Both the position numbers and the translations under genes were made by a program. 43,557 nucleotides of DNA. Origin: Bacteroidota bacterium. Its GTDB lineage: Bacteria > Bacteroidota > Bacteroidia > Bacteroidales > Prolixibacteraceae. The stretch covers positions 1 through 43,557 of the forward strand of contig JAUXUF010000322.1 of NCBI GenBank assembly GCA_030684645.1, given 5' to 3'. The notes under the pieces were generated by a model. It made no database searches. It was given only the letters and a program-made list of their open reading frames with translations, and was not told where the DNA came from. This document shows, in pieces, positions 6,911 to 18,073 of this stretch; the first letter of the stretch is position 1, and every line of letters starts with the position of its first letter.

Positions 6911-8747
6911 ATGAGAACATTAATATTTATAACAGTTCTAATTTTTTCTCTAAAATCGTATTCGCAGCCGTCAACTTTTTCTTGGTTTAATTATCAATCT
7001 TCAAAACCAAATTACATATCTCCGGCAAAAGATCAGGGAGAACAAGATCCCTGTGCGATTTTTGCGGCAGTTGCTGCCATTGAAGCATTAAGCCATATTT
7101 ATTATAACAAACCATTTCCATATAATTCATCCTGCCTTAACCTTTCAGAAGCTGAATTGTATTCTATTTGTTCCGGATACGGTAGGTTTGAAGGTGCCGC
7201 GAATGCTATGGAAACACTAAACTATAGTGCTGCAAATGGGATAGTTGATGACGTGTGTTTTCCTTATCCAACGGAGTCTTCATTTTTTCGTGATCCGTGT
7301 AACAAATGTTCTACCCCATCACAAAAAGTAAAAGTACCAGGGTGCGAGGAGCTATTTTTTAGTTCAAATCAAGAATTAAAGCGGGCAATTATTAATTATG
7401 GGCCAATAATTGTCAGTATGCAGAACGTTGGGAATATTTTGCATCCTGATAAAGGATGCCCAAGTTGTGGTCACACAGTTCTAATAGTTGGGTGGGATAA
7501 CAATTTGGGGTGGCATATCAAAGATAGTTGGCCTGGGGATTATTGGATTTATTTCAATAACATTGACGTTTTTGATGTAAATCGTAGTAGTAAGTTTTAT
7601 AGGGCCAAATTCGAAAGCGGTGGAAATGTTATTTCCTGTACGGGTGGTGATTGTACTACTTTTTCAAGCCGTAGTTGCGTTGATAATGATGGCGATGGGT
7701 TTTATAACTGGGGCATTGGTGCAAAACCAAGCGGGTACGGCGGACCATGTAAAATGGATTTTAACGATTCGGACCCGACAAAAATTTTTCTTGACAACAA
7801 CTATAATGAACTTCCGACTCCGACGATTACCGGATCCGACTATGTTTGTCAATCGGGAAGTACATTTCAATTGAATAATTTACCAAGTGGTTTTAGTGTC
7901 AGTTGGCAGGTATCGCCTTCGGTTTATTTTAATTCGCCAATTAGTGGTACTTCAACAACGGCAACCATATACCCATCTACACAATATGCAGGTGATGAAT
8001 GCACGATAAACTATACAATTTCAGATGGATGCGGTTCTGCCAACTATTCAAAAAAATTCACAATAAATGGACCTGAAAAATCGAAAGTCTCCATAAATGT
8101 TGTTGAATCGTATGCTCAGCCACCTGTTTTATATAGTGAAGTCTGGTTGTTGTGCCCAAATTCAAGTTATTACATTTGAGTCCACTCCGAAAAGTCAATT
8201 CTGCTCAATTTTGACTTTGTAATATGCTGATATTCAGTGGGTATTTTTAGTCAAAATACAACAAAAACAGGTTCTCGGAGTGGACTCACATTTATCTAAA
8301 TAATAATTCAGGATGCTCAACAAATAACTACCAGTGGAACATCCCATCGGGTTGGACAAAATATGAACAAACAAACAATTACATCCGGATAAACACAAAC
8401 AATACCCCGTGGGGAGTTTAAATGTTACTGCTACAACTTGTTGTAATGCGAACTACTTGATCAAAACTCAATATTTCGGGCAAGGCAACAATTGTGGAGG
8501 ATATTTTATGGCTTATCCAAACCCTGCCACTTCTGAGATTAACATTAAGTTTACCAAAGAAATAGATATTAAAGAGAAAGATATTTCAATGGAGATTTAT
8601 GATCTGAATTACAACAGGAGGTTTATTACGAAAGATATTCAGGAAGAAATGAAAATCAAGACTGATGGGTTGAGCAGCAACTATTATTACGTCATATTGA
8701 AATACAGAGGTAAAATCTATTCAGAAAAAATAAAAATTGAAAAATAA
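6911..8747 (+). pseudogene. Papain-like (C1) protease with T9SS signal, disrupted
   Basis: This was one gene for a secreted cysteine protease. The intact 5' part (6911-8176) encodes a signal peptide, then a C1 domain with oxyanion Gln42 (KDQGE), catalytic Cys48 and His188 (GHTVLIVGWD). The third catalytic position is Asp205 (IKDSW) where papain has Asn. A Ca-binding-like DNDGDG segment and an Ig/PKD-like region follow. At 8177 a 112-bp element is inserted and its first three bases form the stop codon TGA. Removing the element and one CATT copy restores an open frame from 8293 to 8421. A 1-nt loss in the GGGG run at 8411-8414 then separates it from the frame (8409-8747) encoding a T9SS type A sorting domain (YPNPATSEINIKF onward). 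A truncated 422-residue protease without its sorting signal may still be made. Confidence 0.85.
8177..8288. mobile_element. 112-bp MITE-like element with 14-bp terminal inverted repeats
   Basis: The ends TGAGTCCACTCCGA (8177-8190) and TCGGAGTGGACTCA (8275-8288) are perfect inverted repeats. The element is flanked by CATT on both sides (8173-8176 and 8289-8292), a probable 4-bp target-site duplication. It holds no ORF. An inner inverted repeat AAAGTCAA/TTGACTTT lies near the left end. It interrupts the papain-like gene. The size, ends and duplication fit a non-autonomous miniature transposable element mobilised by an IS elsewhere; the IS family was not identified. Confidence 0.82.
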
Positions 8748-8777
8748 CTTATGCACACTCACTTAATTGTGAAAATC

Positions 8778-9470
8778 ATGCGAAAAGTCCTATTTCAGGT
8801 TTTGGCCTTAATCCTCCTTCTGGCATGCGAAAAAGAAGATCCTGGAATTAAGTCAGGAAGCTTTATTGATAACCGTGATAGCCGCGAATATAAATGGGTA
8901 AAAATTGGCGATCAAATTTGGATGGCCGAAAATTTTGCCTATAAATCGGTTTTATTAGAGGGCTCAAATTTTAAAATTTGGGAAAACGGTCATTACCTTG
9001 ACTCGCTGGAACAAGTTGAATATGAAAGAAACAGGGGATGTCTTTATAATTACAAAACGGCCATTTCGTTATGTCCCCCTGGCTGGCATTTGCCTACCGA
9101 TGAAGAGTGGTTTGATCTGGAAAGCTATCTGGGAATGAAAAAAGGTGAAATACAGAAAAAAGGTGAACGTGGTGTTGCCGAAAATGTGGGCGGAAAGCTT
9201 AAAGATACAGGCACTAGCTTTTGGGATCCGCCAAACATGGGTGCTACAAACGAATCGGGTTTTACTGCAAGGCCAGCTGGTGTTACAACTCCGTTCGATT
9301 CTTCAATAACTTCCAACAATGAGGTCGTAATGTATTGGTCAATATCAGTTGATCCAGATAGTGCATTTGTCCGCTTTCTTGATGATTCCAGGTATGGAAT
9401 TTTTCGGATAAGATACCCCAAAAGCTATCCTATTGCAGTCCGGTATTTAAAAGATGATCCAAAATTTTGA
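8778..9470 (+). CDS. FISUMP-domain lipoprotein (second paralogue)
   Basis: A 230-residue lipoprotein. The ATG at 8778 is preferred to the one at 8751 because it puts the signal peptide directly at the N-terminus, with the lipid-acceptor Cys at 17 (ILLLAC). It has one FISUMP domain with the same motifs as the gene at 6201 (WVKIGDQIWMAEN, GCLYNYKTAISLCPPGWHLPTDEEW, NVGGKLKDTG, GATNESGF). It begins 30 bp after the sorting-domain end of the broken protease gene. The paralogues diverge in the middle and C-terminus but share a 44-base identical block, suggesting local duplication or gene conversion. Function unknown. Confidence 0.86.
   Translation: MRKVLFQVLALILLLACEKEDPGIKSGSFIDNRDSREYKWVKIGDQIWMAENFAYKSVLLEGSNFKIWENGHYLDSLEQVEYERNRGCLYNYKTAISLCPPGWHLPTDEEWFDLESYLGMKKGEIQKKGERGVAENVGGKLKDTGTSFWDPPNMGATNESGFTARPAGVTTPFDSSITSNNEVVMYWSISVDPDSAFVRFLDDSRYGIFRIRYPKSYPIAVRYLKDDPKF
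8889..8932 (+). repeat. 44-bp exact repeat shared with 6327-6370
   Basis: The 44 bases here are identical, synonymous sites included, to 6327-6370 in the first FISUMP gene. Both encode the YKWVKIGDQIWMAEN signature. The flanks diverge at once on both sides. Confidence 0.9.
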
Positions 9471-9511
9471 TTCAGTTACACTTGCTGAATCTAATAAAAT
9501 TTCTCATTTTT

Positions 9512-9543
9512 GCATGCCTACCAGTTCCTACCGGTGGGCATGC
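9512..9543. repeat. Long hairpin between the FISUMP and GH2 genes
   Basis: The arms GCATGCCTACC (9512-9522) and GGTGGGCATGC (9533-9543) pair over 11 positions with one G-U, around a 10-nt loop. No T-run follows on the + strand, so it is a weak terminator at best. It could also be a leader hairpin of the GH2 mRNA. Confidence 0.6.
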
Positions 9544-9562
9544 TTAATTGCCACTTAAATAA

Positions 9563-12781
<3,219 letters not shown>

Positions 12782-12816
12782 GAAGTCAGAAGACCGGAGT
12801 CCGAAGACAGAAGTGC

Positions 12817-12847
12817 GCTCCCTGAGCGCGAAGCAGTCGAAGGGAGC
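12817..12847. repeat. Intergenic repeat with CCCTGAGCG...GTCGAAGGG ends
   Basis: The arms GCTCCCT (12817-12823) and AGGGAGC (12841-12847) are perfect complements. The text between, CCTGAGCG...GTCGAAGGG, resembles a hairpin word that recurs between genes in many bacterial genomes. It is preceded by a simple quasi-repeat (GAAGTCAGAAGACCGGAGTC), also typical of Bacteroidota spacers. No function is evident. Confidence 0.5.
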
Positions 12848-12859
12848 ATGAAATAATAG

Positions 12860-12898
12860 AAGCGGGAGATTCCGGAAGGAGTTTCCCGCTTTTGTTTT
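12860..12898 (+). terminator. Rho-independent terminator after the GH2 gene
   Basis: The 8-bp stem AAGCGGGA / TCCCGCTT is followed by TTTGTTTTTG. It is about 80 bp after the GH2 stop codon. Part of the stem and loop (AAGCGGGAGATTCC) is repeated in the terminator at 13461. Confidence 0.75.
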
Positions 12899-12969
12899 TG
12901 TTTTATATTTAAAGCGTTTTTAACCTTACAAACATTCATTGTTATTCATTCACAAACAACAATTTAAGC

Positions 12970-13425
12970 ATGAAACAACTTGAAAAATTATCAGAAAACG
13001 AGAACTACTCGGCGGTAAATCTGGGTAGTTTAAATGAATTAATGGATTATAATTTAGTCCATCCGGTTAATAAAAGATTGATTGAAGGTAAAGTATTCTT
13101 AAAAGATGCAACAAAAGCAACCGGAACCGAGGTTTCGTTTAATATGTTACCTCCCCATACTGAGCAACCATATTTCCATATTCACCGGAAAAATGAAGAA
13201 ACTTACATTATTCTGAAGGGTTTTGGGTTCTTTCAGGTTGATGAAGACTGTTTTCAAATAAATGAGGGTAGTGTTATACGAATTGCACCGCAAGGGAAAC
13301 GAGGCATTTGCAATTCATCGGATGAAACGATGATTTATATGGTCATCCAATCAAAAGAAAATTCATTGGAAGAACACACTACTGCCGATGGTGAAAGACT
13401 TCCTGTTGAGCCAAAATGGAGATAA
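12970..13425 (+). CDS. Cupin-domain protein
   Basis: A 151-residue cytoplasmic single-cupin protein. Cupin motif 1 is present with His70, His72 and Glu77 (HIHRKNEETYIILKG). Motif 2 reads GSVIRIAPQGKRGICN, where the usual fourth ligand His is replaced by Gly112, so metal binding may be three-residue or absent. No signal peptide and no adjacent enzyme gene indicate a pathway. It lies between two terminators that share part of their sequence, so it is probably monocistronic. It could be a small-molecule sensor, isomerase or dioxygenase-like protein. Confidence 0.85.
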   Translation: MKQLEKLSENENYSAVNLGSLNELMDYNLVHPVNKRLIEGKVFLKDATKATGTEVSFNMLPPHTEQPYFHIHRKNEETYIILKGFGFFQVDEDCFQINEGSVIRIAPQGKRGICNSSDETMIYMVIQSKENSLEEHTTADGERLPVEPKWR

Positions 13426-13460
13426 TAATGTGTGCAGGTCTTAATGAAATAAACAAATAA

Positions 13461-13500
13461 AAAGCGGGAGATTCCTAAGGGAGTTTTCCGCTTTCTTGTA
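13461..13500 (+). terminator. Terminator after the cupin gene
   Basis: The stem AAAGCGG (13461-13467) / CCGCTTT (13488-13494) closes a long loop and is followed by CTTGTAT, a weak T-tract. Its left half is nearly the same as that of the terminator at 12860, as if copied. Confidence 0.55.
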
Positions 13501-13502
13501 TA

Positions 13503-13610
13503 GAACCACATAGGCACAGTAGGTCACATAGAATTTAACAAATCTGTGTTGATCTGTGTAATCTGTGGTTTAATGGGGTTTCCTAGTGTGATCTAGTGCC
13601 TATGTGGTTC
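13503..13610. repeat. 108-bp inverted-repeat element with ATCTGTG direct repeats
   Basis: The perfect 15-bp ends GAACCACATAGGCAC (13503-13517) and GTGCCTATGTGGTTC (13596-13610) bound an element whose arms continue imperfectly for about 15 more bases. The centre holds three copies of ATCTGTG at 10-bp spacing (13542, 13552, 13561). It has no ORF and no clear target duplication. It looks like a MITE- or REP-type intergenic repeat. Confidence 0.65.
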
Positions 13611-13626
13611 ATTTTAATTCGATAAC

Positions 13627-13663
13627 AAAAGCGGCAAACTCCTCATCAGAATTTGCCGCTTTT
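13627..13663. terminator. Strong bidirectional terminator
   Basis: The perfect 12-bp stem AAAAGCGGCAAA (13627-13638) / TTTGCCGCTTTT (13652-13663) has A-rich and T-rich ends. It can end transcription from both sides and suits the convergent cupin and hexapeptide genes. Confidence 0.85.
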
Positions 13664-13677
13664 TGCAATTTATTTTT

Positions 13678-13697
13678 AGACACACGATCGTGTGTCT
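13678..13697. repeat. 20-bp perfect palindrome
   Basis: AGACACACGATCGTGTGTCT is a perfect palindrome 5 bp from the stop codon of the hexapeptide gene. Similar loop-less palindromes followed by CTCTAC are common between Bacteroidota genes. Its role is unknown. Confidence 0.7.
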
Positions 13698-13702
13698 CTA
13701 CG

Positions 13703-14215
13703 TTATTTGTGCCAGCTGGAATACATACTGTAGGCTTTGGCGATGCGTTTAATTTCACCTTCGAGCAGTTCGGGGCTGATGTCTTTAATTTTTTTTGCCG
13801 GAATACCCGCGTAAACCGTGCCGCTTTCAACGTGCGTTCCCTTGCTGACAACCGAACCGGCTGCCACGATGCTGTTGCTTTCAATCACAGCATCGTCCAG
13901 CACAACGGCATTCATACCGATCATCACATTGTGGTGAATGGTGCAACCGTGCACAATTGCCCCATGAGCAATGGTTACGTTATCGCCAATATTAGTTGGA
14001 GATTTCTTAAAGGTTGCATGAATCACCGCATTATCCTGAACATTGGTGTTATTTCCGATACGTATATAGTGAACGTCGCCGCGTAGAACAGCGCCGTACC
14101 AGATACTGCAATCGTTTCCAATCACCACATCACCGATAATCACAGCAGTTTCGGCCAAAAAGCAATTTTCTCCAAATACCGGAGTTTTATCCAATAGAGA
14201 TTTAACCAGTGCCAT
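13703..14215 (-). CDS. Gamma-carbonic-anhydrase-like hexapeptide-repeat protein (YrdA/PaaY type)
   Basis: A 170-residue left-handed beta-helix protein, normally a trimer. The start is set at 14215 (MALVKSLL), which matches the family N-terminus; the longer frame to 14257 adds unconserved residues. Likely zinc ligands are His66, His84 (IAHG) and His89 (VHG). Arg45, Asp47, Gln60 and Asp61 correspond to other conserved gamma-CA residues. These proteins either hydrate CO2 or act on acyl-CoA thioesters, and the sequence alone cannot decide. It has its own -7 box at 14242-14249 and is convergent with the cupin gene. Confidence 0.92.
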   Translation of the reverse strand: MALVKSLLDKTPVFGENCFLAETAVIIGDVVIGNDCSIWYGAVLRGDVHYIRIGNNTNVQDNAVIHATFKKSPTNIGDNVTIAHGAIVHGCTIHHNVMIGMNAVVLDDAVIESNSIVAAGSVVSKGTHVESGTVYAGIPAKKIKDISPELLEGEIKRIAKAYSMYSSWHK

Positions 14216-14241
14216 TTCTGAATTCCTTATAAATTGAGCAA

Positions 14242-14249
14242 CAAAGATA
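14242..14249 (-). promoter_or_regulatory. -7 box (TATCTTTG) of the hexapeptide gene
   Basis: On the minus strand TATCTTTG matches TAnnTTTG exactly and lies 27-34 bp before the start codon at 14215. This placement supports the shorter start for that gene. Confidence 0.5.
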
Positions 14250-14353
14250 CAAAACAAGACAAAAGAATTTTCACCTCTGATTACACAGATTATTACAGTA
14301 AAAAACCAGCATAAATAATTAAGATTTTCCTGTCAGTCGTATTAAATAATGGT

Positions 14354-14361
14354 TATTTTTG
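14354..14361 (+). promoter_or_regulatory. Candidate -7 box (TATTTTTG) for korAB
   Basis: TATTTTTG matches TAnnTTTG exactly in the otherwise featureless 300-bp spacer between the divergent hexapeptide and korA genes. It would give a leader of about 185 nt. No clear -33 box is visible, and no riboswitch-like fold was recognised in the leader. Confidence 0.4.
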
Positions 14362-14552
14362 CAGCGTTTTTGAAAAACTAACATCCAACAAATGGGTCTA
14401 TAATCAGAGTTTTCAAGCACAAAAACACAGGTTAACAAACTTTATACAGAAAGACCGATTTAATAAATATATCACTTAAAACCCAACCAGACTTACCAGG
14501 AAAAGTTGAAGGTGAACAAACCAGAGTATGTTTAATAACTCAAATATTTAGA

Positions 14553-16394
14553 ATGAAAAACACAAAAGTAATTGAACTCGAGGAAGTTGCAATTCGGTTT
14601 TCCGGAGATTCGGGTGATGGAATGCAGTTGACCGGAACACTGTTTTCGGATACATCAGCGCTTCTTGGTAATGATATTTCAACCTTTCCTGATTATCCGT
14701 CAGAAATCAGGGCTCCCCAGGGAACTGTTGGGGGAGTTTCAGGCTTTCAGGTTCAGTTTGGAGGTAAAAAAATTACGACTCCGGGAGATTTGGCCCATGT
14801 GCTGGTAGCCATGAATCCTGCTGCACTAAAGGCTAATGCCACATTTATGAATCCGGGGGGTACCATCATTTTTGATGCTGATTCATTCAGCGAGAAGAAT
14901 CTGGAAAAAGCCCAGTTCAAAACCAACGACCCGTTTACTGAATTAAAGTTGAACGATTTCTCCCTGATTCCAGTTCCGATTACCAGTCTTACCAAAGAAA
15001 GTCTAAAGGATCTTGAACTCGATAACAAAAGTGTTTTACGTTGTAAAAATATGTTTGCTCTGGGATTAATCTGCTGGATGTTCGATCGTCCGCTGGATTA
15101 CATCGAAAAATTTATTCAGTCGAAATTCGGAAAGAAAAGCCCTGTTATTGCTAAAGCAAACTTGTTGGTGCTGCACTCCGGCTACAACTACGGAATGAAC
15201 CTGCAGCACATGACACCACAATACATTGTTCATCCTGCTCCTATTGAAAAAGGAACATACCGCAATATTAACGGGAACAATGCTACGGCATGGGGTTTTC
15301 TTGCCGCAGCTGAAAAATCCGGACTTCCACTGTTTATCGGCTCCTACCCCATTACCCCGGCCACGGATATTTTACAGGCTTTGGCTGAACGAAAAGATCT
15401 GGGAGTCAAATCATTTCAGGCCGAAGACGAAATTGCAGGAATCTGTACCACCATCGGAGCAGCATTTGCCGGCCATCTGGCTGTTACTTCTACTTCAGGA
15501 CCTGGTTTGGCTTTAAAATCCGAAGCGCTTGGCCTTTCGGTAATGGCTGAATTACCCATTGTTGTGGTCAACGTTCAACGTGGCGGCCCTTCAACCGGCT
15601 TGCCAACCAAAACAGAACAATCTGATTTATTACAAACGTTATACGGTAGAAACGGCGAGAGTCCGGTAGTTGTATTGGCTGCAAGTACTCCATCCGACTG
15701 TTTTTACTATGCTTTTCTTGCCGCTAAAATTGCCCTTGAGCGAATGGTTCCGGTTGTACTTTTAACCGACGGATTTTTAGGTAACGGCAGCGAACCATGG
15801 CGGGTTCCTACAATGAGCGAACTTCCGGCAATCACGCCACGTAAAGCAAAAAATCCTGAAACTTTTTTACCGTATAACCGCGATCCTGAAACTCTTGCAA
15901 GAGATTGGGCCATCCCTGGAATGGAAGGTTTCGAGCACCGCATTGGAGGATTGGAAAAAAATAATGCCGGAGGTGTGAACCAGGATCCGGACAACCATCA
16001 GAGAAACAGCGAAATCAGGGCAGCCAAAGTTGAAAAAGTGGTTGACATGATTCCTGAACTGGAAGTAGCTGGTGAACCTGAAGGAGATTTACTGGTGATT
16101 GGCTGGGGCGGAACGTACGGACACATGATCAGTTCGGTCCGCGCCATGCAGGATGCCGGTAAAAAAGTTAGCCTGGCGCATTTCAACTACATCAAACCTC
16201 TTCCCAAAAATACTGCTGACGTTTTCAGCAAGTTTAAAAAAATCGTGGTTTGCGAATTAAATATGGGTCAGTTCGCCAGTTATCTGCGCGACAAACTACC
16301 TGAATTTCAATACTATCAGGTTAACAAGATGAAAGGTTTACCTTTCTCGGTAAACGAATTAGTTGAAAATTTTGATAAATTACTGGAGGCTTAA
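14553..16394 (+). CDS. korA: 2-oxoglutarate:ferredoxin oxidoreductase, alpha subunit (gamma-alpha fusion)
   Basis: A 613-residue subunit of the oxygen-sensitive enzyme that turns 2-oxoglutarate, CoA and oxidised ferredoxin into succinyl-CoA, CO2 and reduced ferredoxin (reversible, also used in the reductive TCA cycle). Residues 1-190 are the gamma domain, with GDSGDG at 18-23. Residues about 230-613 are the alpha (pyrimidine-binding) domain, with GSYPITPATD near 263 and TSTSGPGLALKSEALGL after it. The length and the gamma-alpha fusion fit the Bacteroidota/Chlorobi KorA type. It is followed after 2 bp by korB. No separate ferredoxin-like delta subunit is encoded nearby, as usual for two-subunit forms. 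Confidence 0.95.
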   Translation: MKNTKVIELEEVAIRFSGDSGDGMQLTGTLFSDTSALLGNDISTFPDYPSEIRAPQGTVGGVSGFQVQFGGKKITTPGDLAHVLVAMNPAALKANATFMNPGGTIIFDADSFSEKNLEKAQFKTNDPFTELKLNDFSLIPVPITSLTKESLKDLELDNKSVLRCKNMFALGLICWMFDRPLDYIEKFIQSKFGKKSPVIAKANLLVLHSGYNYGMNLQHMTPQYIVHPAPIEKGTYRNINGNNATAWGFLAAAEKSGLPLFIGSYPITPATDILQALAERKDLGVKSFQAEDEIAGICTTIGAAFAGHLAVTSTSGPGLALKSEALGLSVMAELPIVVVNVQRGGPSTGLPTKTEQSDLLQTLYGRNGESPVVVLAASTPSDCFYYAFLAAKIALERMVPVVLLTDGFLGNGSEPWRVPTMSELPAITPRKAKNPETFLPYNRDPETLARDWAIPGMEGFEHRIGGLEKNNAGGVNQDPDNHQRNSEIRAAKVEKVVDMIPELEVAGEPEGDLLVIGWGGTYGHMISSVRAMQDAGKKVSLAHFNYIKPLPKNTADVFSKFKKIVVCELNMGQFASYLRDKLPEFQYYQVNKMKGLPFSVNELVENFDKLLEA

Positions 16395-16396
16395 TC

Positions 16397-17461
16397 ATGA
16401 CAAAATTTAATTATACTGCCAAAGATTTCAAAAGCGCTGCTGAAGTTCGCTGGTGCCCGGGTTGTGGCGATTATGCCATCATGAATGCAGTTCAGAAAAC
16501 AATGGCCGATATGGACATCGCGCACAAGGATTTCGCTGTTATCTCCGGAATCGGATGTTCTTCAAGGTTTCCTTATTACATGAGCACGTATGGTTTTCAT
16601 ACTATTCATGGCCGTGCTGCGGCGATTGCTTCAGGCGTAAAATCGGCCAATCCGGATTTGACCGTTTGGGTTATGACTGGCGATGGCGATTCACTGGCTA
16701 TCGGCGGAAACCATTTTATCCACCTGGTTCGCCGGAACATCAACGTGAACCTGGTTCTGTTCAACAACAAAATATACGGATTGACCAAAGGTCAGTATTC
16801 ACCTACTTCTGACCGGGGTAAGATTACCAAAACTTCGCCATTCGGAACTATCGAAGACTCGTTTGTTCCAGGGCAGCTTGTTTTGGGTTCACGCGGTACT
16901 TTCTTTGCACGTGCGGTTGATAACAACATCAAACACACGCAGGAAGTATTGGCCGAAGCCGCTCAACACCAGGGAACATCGGTGGTTGAAGTGTTGCAAA
17001 ACTGTGTCATTTTTAATGATGGAATACATGACCATATTTCAGACCCTAAATTCAGGGCCGAGCGTCAGATTTTTCTGAAAAAAGGTCAGCCCATGATTTT
17101 TGGAGAACAAGAAGACAAAGGTTTAATCCTTGAAAATGGACGGTTGAAAGTGGCCAAAATCGGCGAAAACGGAATTACCCTTGAGGATATTCTGGTTCAT
17201 GAACCAGCAGAAGATAACCTTGGATTACAGGTTGCGTTGATCAACATGTCTCTTCCTGAATTTCCGGTGGCAATGGGCGTTATCCGCAGTATAGAAGCTC
17301 TTGTTTACGATCAGGAAATGAAAAAACAGATTGAAGCCGTTCAACAGAAACGCAGAATAACCTGTGTTGACGAACTTCTGCAATCGGGTAATACCTGGAC
17401 CGTTGATGGCGAAAATTGCGATGAACCTGTAAAGTTTTTCGACAATAAATGCTTCGGATAG
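16397..17461 (+). CDS. korB: 2-oxoglutarate:ferredoxin oxidoreductase, beta subunit
   Basis: A 354-residue TPP-binding partner of KorA. The TPP/Mg motif is GDGDS at 95-99 with Asn123-Asn124. The [4Fe-4S] ligands expected for this family are visible as Cys20 and Cys23 (WCPGCGD), Cys54 (GIGCSSR) and Cys203 (QNCVIFNDG). It starts 2 bp after the korA stop codon, so translation is probably coupled. A strong terminator follows 30 bp after the stop codon. Its presence implies low-potential ferredoxin metabolism and an anaerobic or microaerobic lifestyle. Confidence 0.96.
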   Translation: MTKFNYTAKDFKSAAEVRWCPGCGDYAIMNAVQKTMADMDIAHKDFAVISGIGCSSRFPYYMSTYGFHTIHGRAAAIASGVKSANPDLTVWVMTGDGDSLAIGGNHFIHLVRRNINVNLVLFNNKIYGLTKGQYSPTSDRGKITKTSPFGTIEDSFVPGQLVLGSRGTFFARAVDNNIKHTQEVLAEAAQHQGTSVVEVLQNCVIFNDGIHDHISDPKFRAERQIFLKKGQPMIFGEQEDKGLILENGRLKVAKIGENGITLEDILVHEPAEDNLGLQVALINMSLPEFPVAMGVIRSIEALVYDQEMKKQIEAVQQKRRITCVDELLQSGNTWTVDGENCDEPVKFFDNKCFG

Positions 17462-17491
17462 GGTCTCCGAAATAATAAAATATGATATCTA

Positions 17492-17528
17492 AACCTTGAA
17501 GAATTTCAGATTCTTCAAGGTTTTTTTT
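17492..17528 (+). terminator. Rho-independent terminator of korAB
   Basis: The perfect 13-bp stem AACCTTGAAGAAT / ATTCTTCAAGGTT with a 5-nt loop (TTCAG) is followed by a run of T. It ends the korAB transcript. Confidence 0.95.
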
Positions 17529-17582
17529 AATACGTCAGTTAAGTTCTGATCAAGAATTAATATCGCATTAATAATATGGTGT

Positions 17583-17935
17583 CACCGCTACGCGGCTTAT
17601 CTTAAACTTGCTGTTCTTTTACTGCCATACTTTCAGTGCTACGCACTTAAAAATTTAGAACGAATAGCCGCATAGCGGTGTAAGTATGGTAGAGGTATTA
17701 TTATAAATGATATTCTGGAAGCCGCATAGCGGTGACACAATTTTGAAAATATTTAGGAATAAGGCGAATCAAGGGTTGAAAAACTGGATTTTAATGCCGA
17801 AGGCATGATATTATTATAGCAAATCATTGTGCAAAAGGGTTAGAATGCCGAAGGCATGACAGAATTATATCACCACTTCGTGGTTAAAGAACGATTTCTG
17901 CACCATATTCTATAATAATGTCAACCCTTTGGGTT
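17583..17935. repeat. Cluster of eight mini-hairpins with 3-nt loops (REP-like)
   Basis: In the 545-bp gene-free stretch after the korAB terminator there are eight short hairpins, all with 4-5-bp stems and exactly 3-nt loops: CCGC-TAC-GCGG (17585), GTGC-TAC-GCAC (17636), CCGC-ATA-GCGG (17668 and 17722), ATGCC-GAA-GGCAT (17794 and 17845), ACCAC-TTC-GTGGT (17872) and AACCC-TTT-GGGTT (17923). Larger inverted pairings join them: GTGTCACCGCTA...GCGGCTT at 17580 pairs with 17720-17736, and CCATACTT (17626) with AAGTATGG (17682). No protein is encoded. It resembles nested REP-like elements. The rest, 17936-18073, holds nothing clear except a TATCTTTA at 18029 before the glycosyltransferase gene. Confidence 0.7.
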
Positions 17936-18073
17936 TTATAAATTCAACCCTTAATTCGCATGAATAATCTAAAACAATAAATGCGACAGTATTACGATCC
18001 AATTACTTGATTTAGTTGAATCGCCTTTTATCTTTACACAATCCTTTTATCAACTTTATAAAAACCAAAAGCA

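Noticed and set aside
13542-13567. Three ATCTGTG repeats at 10-bp spacing as a CRISPR or origin iteron array
   Set aside because: Too few and too short, no spacers of CRISPR length, no cas or rep gene; they are the centre of an inverted-repeat element.
13604-14086. 160-codon open frame on the + strand
   Set aside because: It lies opposite the well-conserved hexapeptide-repeat gene and only mirrors its codon pattern; it also begins inside the inverted-repeat element and runs over the terminator.
17583-17935. Mini-hairpin cluster as a CRISPR array or integron attC sites
   Set aside because: The units differ in sequence and spacing, and no cas or integrase gene is nearby; the common feature is only the 3-nt loop.
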